Of a DNA stretch of 16,627 nucleotides, positions 8,619 to 14,634 are shown piece by piece. The stretch comes from JBBRTJ01 sp038244535. GTDB lineage: Bacteria > Actinomycetota > Acidimicrobiia > Acidimicrobiales > Ilumatobacteraceae. Within the stretch, counting starts at the first letter, position 1. Each line of letters opens with the position of its first letter. The notes beneath the pieces are model-generated. The model saw only the letters and a list, made by a program, of their open reading frames with translations. It did not search any database and was not told where the DNA came from. The DNA is taken from NCBI GenBank assembly GCA_038244535.1, contig JBBRTJ010000081.1:1-16627 (forward strand), given 5' to 3'. Made by a program: the position numbers and the translations under genes.

Positions 8619-10373
8619 CGCGGGAAGCTCCAGCACGGTGACCGTGCCCGCCGAGCCGTCGACTTCGACGAGCGCGCCATCAGGGATGGAGCGGCTGGCG
8701 CCGGTCACGGACACGACGCACGGAAGGCCCAGCTCGCGGCTCACGATCACGGCGTGGGTGATCTGCGCGCCGACGTCGACCACCACGGCCGCGGCGGTCA
8801 CGAACAGCGGCGTCCAGCTCGGGTCGGTGAACGGGGCAACGAGCACCTCGCCGGGCTCGAGGCCGCGGGGATCTCCCGGGTCGAGCACCACGCGGGCGCG
8901 CCCGATCACCTTGCCCGGGCACCCGGCGATGCCGGTGAGCACGGTGCCCGGCACCGAGGCGGCCACCGCACCGCCCTTGCGCGGCCACTCGCTCACAGGA
9001 GGTGGCGCGCCGTCGGTGACGAACGGTGGCACGCGATCGAACAGCGCGAGGTAGTACGCCTCTCGCTCGGCGACGAGGTCCGAAAAGGCCGCGGGGTCCC
9101 GGACGAAGGCATCCAGCTCGCGGTCGACGAGCATGAACACCTGCTCGATCGTGGCGAGGTGCCCGGCCGCCACCATCCGCCGGCCGAGCTCGCGAACGGC
9201 CAGGCGCACCTCGTGAACGGCCTTGATGCAGTTGGTCTTCGTGCGCTCGCGCCCCGCGTTGTAGAGCAGGGCGGCGTTCAACCCGGCCTCGAACGTGCCG
9301 AGGGCCTCGGCGTCGCCGTCCAGCGCGGTCCGTACGAACGCCGTTGCCTCCTCGCGCTCGGCCACCCGGCGCTCGGTGCGCTCCTGCGGCGACTCGATGT
9401 CATCGGCGAAGCGCATCCGGTCGACGGCGGCCAACGCCGACGCCGGATCGACTCCCCACACGCGGCTGCGCAGCTCCCACTCGTTCAACCCACGCGCCCC
9501 GAAAAGATGGAGGAAGCGGTGCCACCGTGCGACGAAGGCGGCCGCGTTCTCGTCACCGGCGACGGCCAGCTCGTCGAGGCGGGCGATGGTGCCCGGCGGG
9601 CCGCTGTCGAACGCCTTGGTCACGCTGGGCGACCGGCGAGCGATGCGGCCGAGCTCCCACAGGGCCCAACTCGGCGCGGCCGAGTCGACGTCTCCGACAC
9701 CGGCCACCAACGTCATGGCCAGCTCGGGTCGGCCAATCGCGCCACACACCCCGCTGACCATCGAGAGGCCGAAGCCCGCGAGGGTCGACACGATGATGTG
9801 GCGGCAGAACAGGCGTCGCTGCAAGGGCATGAACGACCGGGCGTGATCGACGAGCTCCTGCTCGGTGAGCTCGCTCAGGTCCGGACGGCGGGCGGCCAGC
9901 CGGTCGACCGATTCACGGTCGGCCCGCAGATCCGGTAGGTCGACCTTGGCCAGCGCGCCGGCGAAGTAGACCCCCATCTGCGCGCTGCGCTCGGGGTTCA
10001 CGTCGGTGGGACGGGCCTCGTCGGCATAAGGCGTGATGCCCGGCATGTCGCCGAAGTACTGGAGGTCGACCATCTCGGGCGTCATGCCCGGCATGCGCAC
10101 GCCGAAGATGCGGGTGGCCGACATGTTGAGGAAGAAGTAGCCGCCGAACACCGCAACGGTGTTGGGGCGGTCGGCCTCGAACTCGTCGTAGGTCATCGAG
10201 CCGTACTCGACGTAGGCGTCCCGCCAGCCCATCTCGCACGGCGCATTGGTGCCGAACAGGTACGACGCCGACAGCGGTGACACGGGATCGGGCATCACCT
10301 CGCCCGCGTTGGCCCGCGAGTAGAGGCGGTAGCGCTCGCTTGGCAGATCGTCGGCGATCCACGTGTCGGCCAT
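8616..10373 (-). CDS. PEP-utilising-enzyme-like protein without ATP-grasp domain (paralogue 2)
   Basis: A 585-residue paralogue of the downstream gene, colinear over its length. Shared landmarks are SRANAGEVMPDPVSPLSASY (23-42), GDVDSAAPSWALWELGRIAR, RERTKTNCIKAVHEVRLAVR and VFMLVDRELDAFV. The swivel domain has GAQITHAVIVSRELGLP with His540 as the phosphate carrier. As in its partner, no ATP-grasp domain is present. ATG at 10373 is preferred over upstream in-frame starts because a GGGGGG run lies 7 nt before it and longer versions would overlap the divergent kinase gene. It is first in the operon, so it is probably transcribed from the TACAGT box at 10408-10413. The substrate is unknown. Confidence 0.8.
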   Translation of the reverse strand: MADTWIADDLPSERYRLYSRANAGEVMPDPVSPLSASYLFGTNAPCEMGWRDAYVEYGSMTYDEFEADRPNTVAVFGGYFFLNMSATRIFGVRMPGMTPEMVDLQYFGDMPGITPYADEARPTDVNPERSAQMGVYFAGALAKVDLPDLRADRESVDRLAARRPDLSELTEQELVDHARSFMPLQRRLFCRHIIVSTLAGFGLSMVSGVCGAIGRPELAMTLVAGVGDVDSAAPSWALWELGRIARRSPSVTKAFDSGPPGTIARLDELAVAGDENAAAFVARWHRFLHLFGARGLNEWELRSRVWGVDPASALAAVDRMRFADDIESPQERTERRVAEREEATAFVRTALDGDAEALGTFEAGLNAALLYNAGRERTKTNCIKAVHEVRLAVRELGRRMVAAGHLATIEQVFMLVDRELDAFVRDPAAFSDLVAEREAYYLALFDRVPPFVTDGAPPPVSEWPRKGGAVAASVPGTVLTGIAGCPGKVIGRARVVLDPGDPRGLEPGEVLVAPFTDPSWTPLFVTAAAVVVDVGAQITHAVIVSRELGLPCVVSVTGASRSIPDGALVEVDGSAGTVTVLELPA

Positions 10374-10516
10374 GGCAGAACCCCCCGGTGCGTCCGATGA
10401 CGGGCGGACTGTAGTGGTGTCTCGGGGCCCTCCCGGCCGAGCTCCCTCGCTGCGGGCGGGCCACTGCCCGCGATCTGCCTCGCCGAAACGGCGATTCCTC
10501 TGGCACCCTTGACCGA
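10374..10516. promoter_or_regulatory. Divergent promoter region between the PEP-enzyme-like operon and the UbiB-like gene
   Basis: This holds a minus-strand TACAGT (10408-10413) 34 nt from the ATG at 10373, with a GGGGGG ribosome binding site at 10381-10386. An inverted repeat GCGGGC/GCCCGC lies at 10452-10457 and 10466-10471. On the plus strand CACCCT (10504-10509) sits 7 nt before the GTG at 10517 and is a weak -10 candidate. No coding sequence was seen. Confidence 0.4.
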
Positions 10517-12172
10517 GTGTCCTCTCTGCCATCGGCGACCGCCGCCGCATCTGCCCTGCCCGACGCCCAACCTGATCTAGTGAGCGTCAGCCCCGACCTC
10601 GTCTGGGGCGCGTTCAGCGACGCTGCCCCCTGGGTCGTCGATCGTGACCACCTGCCCTGGCGGGCGGGCGTCGACGAGCTCCGTGAGGCGGCCCGGGCCG
10701 AGGTGCCCACGCTCACCCACCCGGGCAAGTACCCGCCCGGGTCGCGGGTGGCCATGGTGGCCGCGCGTCTGAGCGCGCCGCTGGCCGTGTGGGCAATGCG
10801 CAAGAAGCTCGGGCGCTTCGCCGACGACGGCGCCTCGCGCGCCGACATCTCACGGCGGATGCGCAAGGCGGCCGAGGCCCTCGGGCCGACCTACATCAAG
10901 CTCGGCCAGATCATCAGCTCCGGCGAGGGGCTGTTCCCGCCCGAGCTCGTCTCAGAGTTCAAGCTGTGCCGCGACCAGGTGCCGGCCGAGCCGTTCAGTG
11001 TCGTGCGCGAGGTCGTCGAGAGCGAGCTGGGCACCACCCTGGAGGCCACGTTCGAGTGGTTCGACCGCACCCCGCTGGCCGCCGCGTCGATCGCTCAGGT
11101 CCACGCCGCCAAGCTGCACACCGGCGAGCAGGTCGTGGTCAAGGTGCAGCGACCCTCCGTCGACCGGCTCGTGCGCAAGGACCTCCAGGCCATGGCCTGG
11201 CTGGCCCCCCACCTGGTCGGGCGCATCCCGATCGCCGCGCTGGCCAACCCCCCGGCACTCGTCGAGCTGTTCGCCGAGACGATCACCGAAGAGCTGGACT
11301 TCCGCCTCGAGGCTGACAACATGCTCGACGTGGCCTCGGTGTTGGCCGACCTCGGCCAGCGGGGCTACGTCATCCCCCGGCCCCATCCCACGCTGATCAC
11401 CCGGCGCGTGCTGGTCATGGAGCGGCTGTCGGGGTTCCGCTTTGACGACGTCGAGGCCATCAAAGCCGCAGGCATCGACACCCAGGAGGTCATTCGCACC
11501 GGGATGATCGCGTTCATGGAAGGTGCGCTCGTCCACGGCATCTTCCACGGCGACCTGCACGGCGGGAACCTGTTCGTCATGGCCGACGGTCGCACCGCGC
11601 TGCTCGACTTCGGCATCGTCGGGCGCCTGTCGGGGCCTCGGCGGATCGCGTTCCTGCGCCTGATGATGGGGGCCACCACCAACGACGTTCACGGTCAGCT
11701 CGCCGCGCTGCGAGATCTCGGCGCGCTGCCGATGGACACCGACCTCGACGCGGTCATCACCGACCTGCGCCTGGACGGCCCGACGATCGACCCGACCACG
11801 CTCACGGGCGAGGAGCTGGTGGCCGAGGTGCAGCGCATCGTCAAGGCCCTCCTCGGCTACGGCGCCCGGCTCCCCAAGGAGCTGATGCTCTACGTGAAGA
11901 ACATGGTGTTCCTCGACGGAGCCATTGCGACGCTGGCGCCTGACCTCGACCTCCTGGCCGAGATCGGTGCCATCTCACTCCACTTCGCCACCACCCACGG
12001 CGAGCGCCTCGCCGCCGAGCTCGGCATCGACCACGAGGCCGTCGAGATCAACCTCGATGGGGTCAAGGCCAGCTTCGGCGTCGACTCATCAAAGGATTCG
12101 CTCACCTATCGCGAGCTGCAGGAGCGGCGGAACCTCATCAACAAGCGCATGACCGAGCGAGCCCGCCGGTAG
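10517..12172 (+). CDS. UbiB/ABC1 (AarF) family atypical kinase
   Basis: A 551-residue protein with the ABC1/UbiB kinase-like motifs in order: KLGQ (128-131) in the family-specific helix, LFPPELV (139-145), the Ala-rich nucleotide loop AAASIAQVH (188-196) in place of a Gly-rich loop, Lys209 in VVVKVQRP, HGDLHGGN (344-351) and DFG (364-366). The family has ATPase activity and supports isoprenoid quinone or other lipid metabolism. The two C-terminal membrane helices of proteobacterial UbiB are absent; the C-terminus is hydrophilic and ends in a basic helix. The first 85 or so residues are variable. GTG at 10517 is the first start consistent with the divergent promoter. The TAG stop lies inside a 15-bp repeat that recurs before nucS. 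Confidence 0.88.
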   Translation: MSSLPSATAAASALPDAQPDLVSVSPDLVWGAFSDAAPWVVDRDHLPWRAGVDELREAARAEVPTLTHPGKYPPGSRVAMVAARLSAPLAVWAMRKKLGRFADDGASRADISRRMRKAAEALGPTYIKLGQIISSGEGLFPPELVSEFKLCRDQVPAEPFSVVREVVESELGTTLEATFEWFDRTPLAAASIAQVHAAKLHTGEQVVVKVQRPSVDRLVRKDLQAMAWLAPHLVGRIPIAALANPPALVELFAETITEELDFRLEADNMLDVASVLADLGQRGYVIPRPHPTLITRRVLVMERLSGFRFDDVEAIKAAGIDTQEVIRTGMIAFMEGALVHGIFHGDLHGGNLFVMADGRTALLDFGIVGRLSGPRRIAFLRLMMGATTNDVHGQLAALRDLGALPMDTDLDAVITDLRLDGPTIDPTTLTGEELVAEVQRIVKALLGYGARLPKELMLYVKNMVFLDGAIATLAPDLDLLAEIGAISLHFATTHGERLAAELGIDHEAVEINLDGVKASFGVDSSKDSLTYRELQERRNLINKRMTERARR

Positions 12173-12390
12173 GTTCGGCGGCTCAGCCGGCCGGCGCCGG
12201 CGCGCGGCGCTGCCCTCCCCGCCCACGTCCGACGGGATCAGACCGCTTGGTCCTCGTTCATTCGATTCTCGGTGCTCACAGACGCAGCAATGCGACTCAT
12301 GACGCCGAGGATCGAGCGCGTAACGAGCCCCGTCCCGACGCACCGGGCGTCGTCCGATCGCACACGATGTGCTCGGGTAGGTTCGGCGGC
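12168..12390 (+). repeat. Spacer bounded by a 15-bp exact direct repeat
   Basis: GGTAGGTTCGGCGGC occurs at 12168-12182, containing the UbiB-like stop codon, and again at 12376-12390, containing the putative nucS -10 box. The 193 bp between hold a GC-rich hairpin (GCCGGC at 12186-12191 and 12196-12201), a possible terminator, and then a less GC-rich stretch. I see no gene there. Looping out one copy would place the nucS start 10 bp after the repeat and directly behind the kinase gene. Confidence 0.7.
12378..12383 (+). promoter_or_regulatory. Putative -10 box (TAGGTT) for leaderless nucS
   Basis: TAGGTT is followed by 8 nt (CGGCGGCG) and the ATG at 12392. The same hexamer exists in the upstream repeat copy at 12170-12175. 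Confidence 0.45.
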
Positions 12391-12391
12391 G

Positions 12392-13126
12392 ATGCGCCTC
12401 GTGATCGCCCGCTGCTCGGTCGACTACGAGGGTCGGCTGGCCGCCCACCTGCCCATGGCCCTGCGCCTGCTCATGGTCAAGGCCGACGGGTGCGTCGCCA
12501 TCCACGCCGACGGCGGTGCCTACAAGCCGCTCAACTGGATGAACGCTCCAAACGTCCTGGCGGAGGAACCCGGCCGCTGGACGGTGACCAACACCAAAGA
12601 CGAGCGGTTGGTCATCACCATCGACTCGATCATCTCGGACACCAGTGCCGACCTCGGGGTGGACCCCGGGCTGCGCAAGGACGGCGTCGAAGCACATCTG
12701 CAGGAGCTGCTGGCGGCATCCCCGCACGTGCTCGGGGCCGGGTGGACGCTCGTGCGCCGCGAGTACCCGACGACGCTCGGGCCGGTCGACCTGATGTGCC
12801 GTGACGACACCGGTGCCCTCATCGCCGTCGAGATCAAGCGGCGAGGCGAGATCGACGGTTCGTTGTCAAGCCAACGCGCCGCTAGAGGTCAGTACGTAGC
12901 GGTGGAAGTGAAGCGCCGAGTCGGCATCGACGCCGTCGAACAGCTCACGAGGTACCTGGAGCGCCTAAACCTCGATTCTCACATCGCACCGGTGCGCGGT
13001 GTTCTCGCCGGACAGGCCGTCGCCCCCCAAGCACGGGTCCTCGCCGAGTCGAGGGGCATCAGGTGCATGGTGGTGGACTACGACGAGCTGAGAGGCATGG
13101 CCACAAACGAGTTGCGCTTGTTCTAG
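12392..13126 (+). CDS. nucS: Endonuclease NucS/EndoMS, chimeric, with duplicated ExK motif
   Basis: NucS cuts mismatched DNA and gives actinobacteria their non-canonical mismatch repair. The N-terminal DNA-binding half (1-110) is typical: LVIARCSVDYEGRL, KADG, YKPLNWM, LGVDPGLRKDGVEAHLQ. The nuclease half starts normally with Asp133 (GPVDLM), Glu147 and Lys149 (AVEIKRRGEIDG). Normal NucS then continues directly with VEQLTRYLE. Here 25 residues intervene (157-181): SLSSQRAARGQY followed by a second VAVEVKRRVGIDA with Glu172 and Lys174. The rest (182-244) is a complete C-terminus ending LRLF. Residues from 157 on use codons such as AGA and GTA that are rare in flanking genes. ATG at 12392 fits the family start; the frame is open further upstream without support. 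Total length is 244, against about 223 in M. tuberculosis. Activity is uncertain. Confidence 0.9.
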   Translation: MRLVIARCSVDYEGRLAAHLPMALRLLMVKADGCVAIHADGGAYKPLNWMNAPNVLAEEPGRWTVTNTKDERLVITIDSIISDTSADLGVDPGLRKDGVEAHLQELLAASPHVLGAGWTLVRREYPTTLGPVDLMCRDDTGALIAVEIKRRGEIDGSLSSQRAARGQYVAVEVKRRVGIDAVEQLTRYLERLNLDSHIAPVRGVLAGQAVAPQARVLAESRGIRCMVVDYDELRGMATNELRLF

Positions 13127-13200
13127 CGGTATCCGGCTCAAGCGGGGTGGCGGCCCGGTTGGCTTCCGTCGTCGGGCTGGCTTGACGAGCACAGACCGGG

Positions 13201-13206
13201 CAATCT
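13201..13206 (+). promoter_or_regulatory. Weak -10 candidate (CAATCT) for the phosphotransferase gene
   Basis: CAATCT is followed by 6 nt and the ATG at 13213. It keeps the conserved A2 and T6 of TANNNT. A TTGACG motif at 13182-13187 is too close (13 nt) for a standard -35 element. Confidence 0.25.
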
Positions 13207-13212
13207 GCACCG

Positions 13213-13995
13213 ATGTCCGAACGCCCCGACGTGAGTGCGGTCAACGTCGTGCTTGTGAACAACGACCGTGTCACCGTTCGGGTTGGCGACGTGTTCTTGA
13301 AGATCGACGCAGACCCCGGACGCTCGCTCCGTGAGGTCGATGCGATGTCGTTGGCTCCTGTGCCAACTGCCGAGGTTCTGTGGCGGAGGCCCCCCGTGCT
13401 GGCCCTCGCGGCCGTCCGAGGAGCGCCGCTCGCCCTTCCGGGCCTGCCCTCGGTCGCCTCGCCCGATGCTTGGATGGCGGTCGGCGCCGCGATTCGACAG
13501 TTGCACGAGGCTCCATTGCCGCCATGGCCGACGCCATACACGAACGCTGCCCGCTGGGAAAGTGTTGAGGCGCTCGCATTGCCGCTGGCTCGGGAGTCCG
13601 AATGGCTCGTGGCGCAGGAGGTCCTGCCGGAAGAGGTCGTCGACCGCAACCGGCGTCGCGCCGAGTCGGTGCTCCGCCAATGGCACCCGGTTTTCATCCA
13701 CGGCGACCTCCACGTTCTGCACGTTTTCGTCGAGGGCGATTCGGTCTCAGGAATCCTGGATTGGTCCGAGGCCGCTCCCGGTGACGCAGCGTTCGACCTT
13801 GCGTCGCTCACGCTTGCGCATCCAGACCGACTCGACGACGTTTTGAACGGCTACGGAGTCGGCGTCGACCGCGACATGGTCCAGGCGTGGTGGTCCTATC
13901 GATGCCTTACAGCAGTCCGATGGCTGGTCGAGAACGGTTACGGACCACCAGACGAGTACCCCGAGGTAGCGATGCTGCGGTCGATCGCCCACTGA
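13213..13995 (+). CDS. Aminoglycoside-phosphotransferase-family (APH/choline-kinase-like) protein
   Basis: A 260-residue protein with the bilobed APH fold signatures: a possible ATP-binding Lys30 (VFLKID), the catalytic loop IHGDLHVLHVFV (162-173, Asp165 as base) and the metal-binding ILDWSEAAPGDAAFDLASL (181-199, Asp183). The usual Asn of the HGDLHxxN motif is His170, a change I associate with a subgroup of actinobacterial phosphotransferases. The substrate cannot be told from sequence: aminoglycosides, macrolides and small metabolites are all possible. It lies 86 bp behind the chimeric nucS on the inserted segment and shares its relaxed codon use (ACA, GCA, CCA and GGA codons appear). It is therefore probably horizontally acquired cargo. 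Confidence 0.82.
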   Translation: MSERPDVSAVNVVLVNNDRVTVRVGDVFLKIDADPGRSLREVDAMSLAPVPTAEVLWRRPPVLALAAVRGAPLALPGLPSVASPDAWMAVGAAIRQLHEAPLPPWPTPYTNAARWESVEALALPLARESEWLVAQEVLPEEVVDRNRRRAESVLRQWHPVFIHGDLHVLHVFVEGDSVSGILDWSEAAPGDAAFDLASLTLAHPDRLDDVLNGYGVGVDRDMVQAWWSYRCLTAVRWLVENGYGPPDEYPEVAMLRSIAH

Positions 13996-14164
13996 GTTCG
14001 GACGGCCGGGTTCGCTCGGGACGACGCACCGCTTCATGCGTGCCAGCGTGGGGTTGAGAAGACAGATCTGCCGATCGGGGCGGGTCGCAGCCCTGCCCCG
14101 GCACCAGCCCGCTGGCTCGGCGCCGTCCGGAAGCGACTCGCCCAGGAGGCCCGCCAACTGAGAC

Positions 14165-14183
14165 TGTTGTCTTTCTTACAACA
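14165..14183 (+). terminator. Small hairpin near the right end of the inserted segment
   Basis: TGTTGT and ACAACA form a 6-bp stem around a 7-nt pyrimidine loop (CTTTCTT). It lies 169 bp downstream of the phosphotransferase stop and 20 bp before the displaced nucS 3' end. It may be a terminator or an end structure of the insert. The stem is AT-rich and weak for a terminator. Confidence 0.25.
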
Positions 14184-14203
14184 AGCGGTACAACGGTGGG
14201 GCT

Positions 14204-14398
14204 GGCGTCGAGCAGCTCACGCGGTACGTCGAGCGCCTCTCGCTCGAACCCGGCCTTGGGCCCGTGCGCGGCGTCTTCGTCGCCCAGCGGATCAAGCCCC
14301 AGGCGCGGGTGCTGGCCGAGGCCCGGGGCCTCGCCTGGCTCGAGGTCGACTACGACGAGCTCCGTGGCATCGCCCCCGACACCCTTCGCCTGTTCTGA
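14204..14398 (+). pseudogene. nucS: Displaced native 3' end of nucS
   Basis: Sixty-four codons plus TGA encode GVEQLTRYVERLSLEPG and onward to VDYDELRGIAPDTLRLF, the complete C-terminus of NucS. Aligned by eye without gaps to the C-terminus now attached to nucS, 40 of 63 residues are identical. It begins at exactly the family position where the native 5' part ends (Gly156), so the two fragments add up to one normal-length gene. The frame is open only back to a TGA at 14159 and has no ATG, GTG or TTG before the homology starts, so it is unlikely to be translated. G/C-rich third positions match the native gene rather than the insert. An octamer-like match to native nucS (CAAGCGG at 14182-14188, in the right frame and spacing) may be remnant or chance. 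Confidence 0.88.
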
Positions 14399-14400
14399 CC

Positions 14401-14623
14401 CTTTGACCGCCAGATTCCCCGCCCAGCGGTCAGTTCCACGTTCTTACCGCCAGATTCCCCGCCCAGCGGTCAGTTCCACGTTTTGACCGCCAGATTCCCC
14501 GCCCAGCGGTCAGTTCCACGTTCTGACCGCCAGATTCCCCGCCCAGCGGTCAGTTCCACGTTCTGACCGCCAGATTCCCCGCCCAGCGGTCAGTTCCACG
14601 TTCTGACCGCCAGATTCCCCGCG
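14401..14623. repeat. Array of 5.6 tandem 40-bp hairpin-forming repeats
   Basis: Units lie at 14401, 14441, 14481, 14521 and 14561 (40 bp each), plus a 23-bp partial unit at 14601-14623. Copies differ only in the first five bases (CTTTG, TTCTT, TTTTG, TTCTG, TTCTG). Each unit holds TGACCGC, a 15-nt loop and GCGGTCA; the arms extend to 8 bp in units 4 and 5, and unit 2 has one mismatch. There are no variable spacers, so it is not CRISPR. It lies between the nucS remnant and the convergent MaoC-like gene, starting 2 bp after the nucS stop and ending 11 bp before the other stop. It could act as a bidirectional terminator cluster or a protein-binding array. Confidence 0.92.
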
Positions 14624-14634
14624 GCTAGGTCGGG

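Larger units (their letters stand above)
12858..14203 (+). other. Inserted foreign segment that splits native nucS and supplies a new 3' end
   Basis: Native nucS coding matches the family up to Gly156 (codon at 12857) and resumes with GVEQLTRY at 14204. Between them lie about 1.35 kb: a second nucS 3' end in frame with the native 5' end, a phosphotransferase gene, and about 200 bp (13996-14203) with no gene that I can support. Third codon positions are visibly less G/C-biased than in flanking genes. No transposase, integrase, terminal inverted repeat or clear target duplication is visible. GTTGTC occurs near both ends (12862-12867 and 14166-14171), each followed within 11 nt by CAAC, a weak hint of related end sequences. 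Confidence 0.7.

Noticed and set aside
6183..9938. Long open frames on the plus strand opposite the PEP-enzyme-like genes
   Set aside because: Arg/His/Gly-rich shadow translations caused by high GC; no family resemblance, and the opposite strand has clear conserved proteins.
10374..10550. Longer start for the upstream PEP-enzyme-like protein
   Set aside because: It would run across the divergent kinase start. A good ribosome binding site precedes the ATG at 10373, where paralogue similarity also begins.
12272..12391. Longer N-terminus for NucS (40 more residues, open frame)
   Set aside because: Family homology begins at MRLVIARC, the upstream residues show no family resemblance, and the TAGGTT box lies inside the proposed extension.
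12857..12935. Intein or intron in nucS
   Set aside because: The extra coding is only 25 residues and has no splicing blocks. Its second half is homologous to NucS itself, and a stop codon ends the chimera before the displaced 3' end.
14036..14161. 41-codon ORF at the tail of the inserted segment
   Set aside because: No ribosome binding site, -10 box or recognisable sequence; the composition is what random GC-rich DNA gives.
12862..14171. Integron attC/attI sites at the GTTGTC motifs
   Set aside because: Integron core sites follow GTTRRRY; GTTGTC(A/T) does not, and no integrase or attC-like folded site was seen.
14401..14623. CRISPR array
   Set aside because: The full 40-bp unit repeats with no variable spacers and no cas genes are nearby; it is a tandem repeat.
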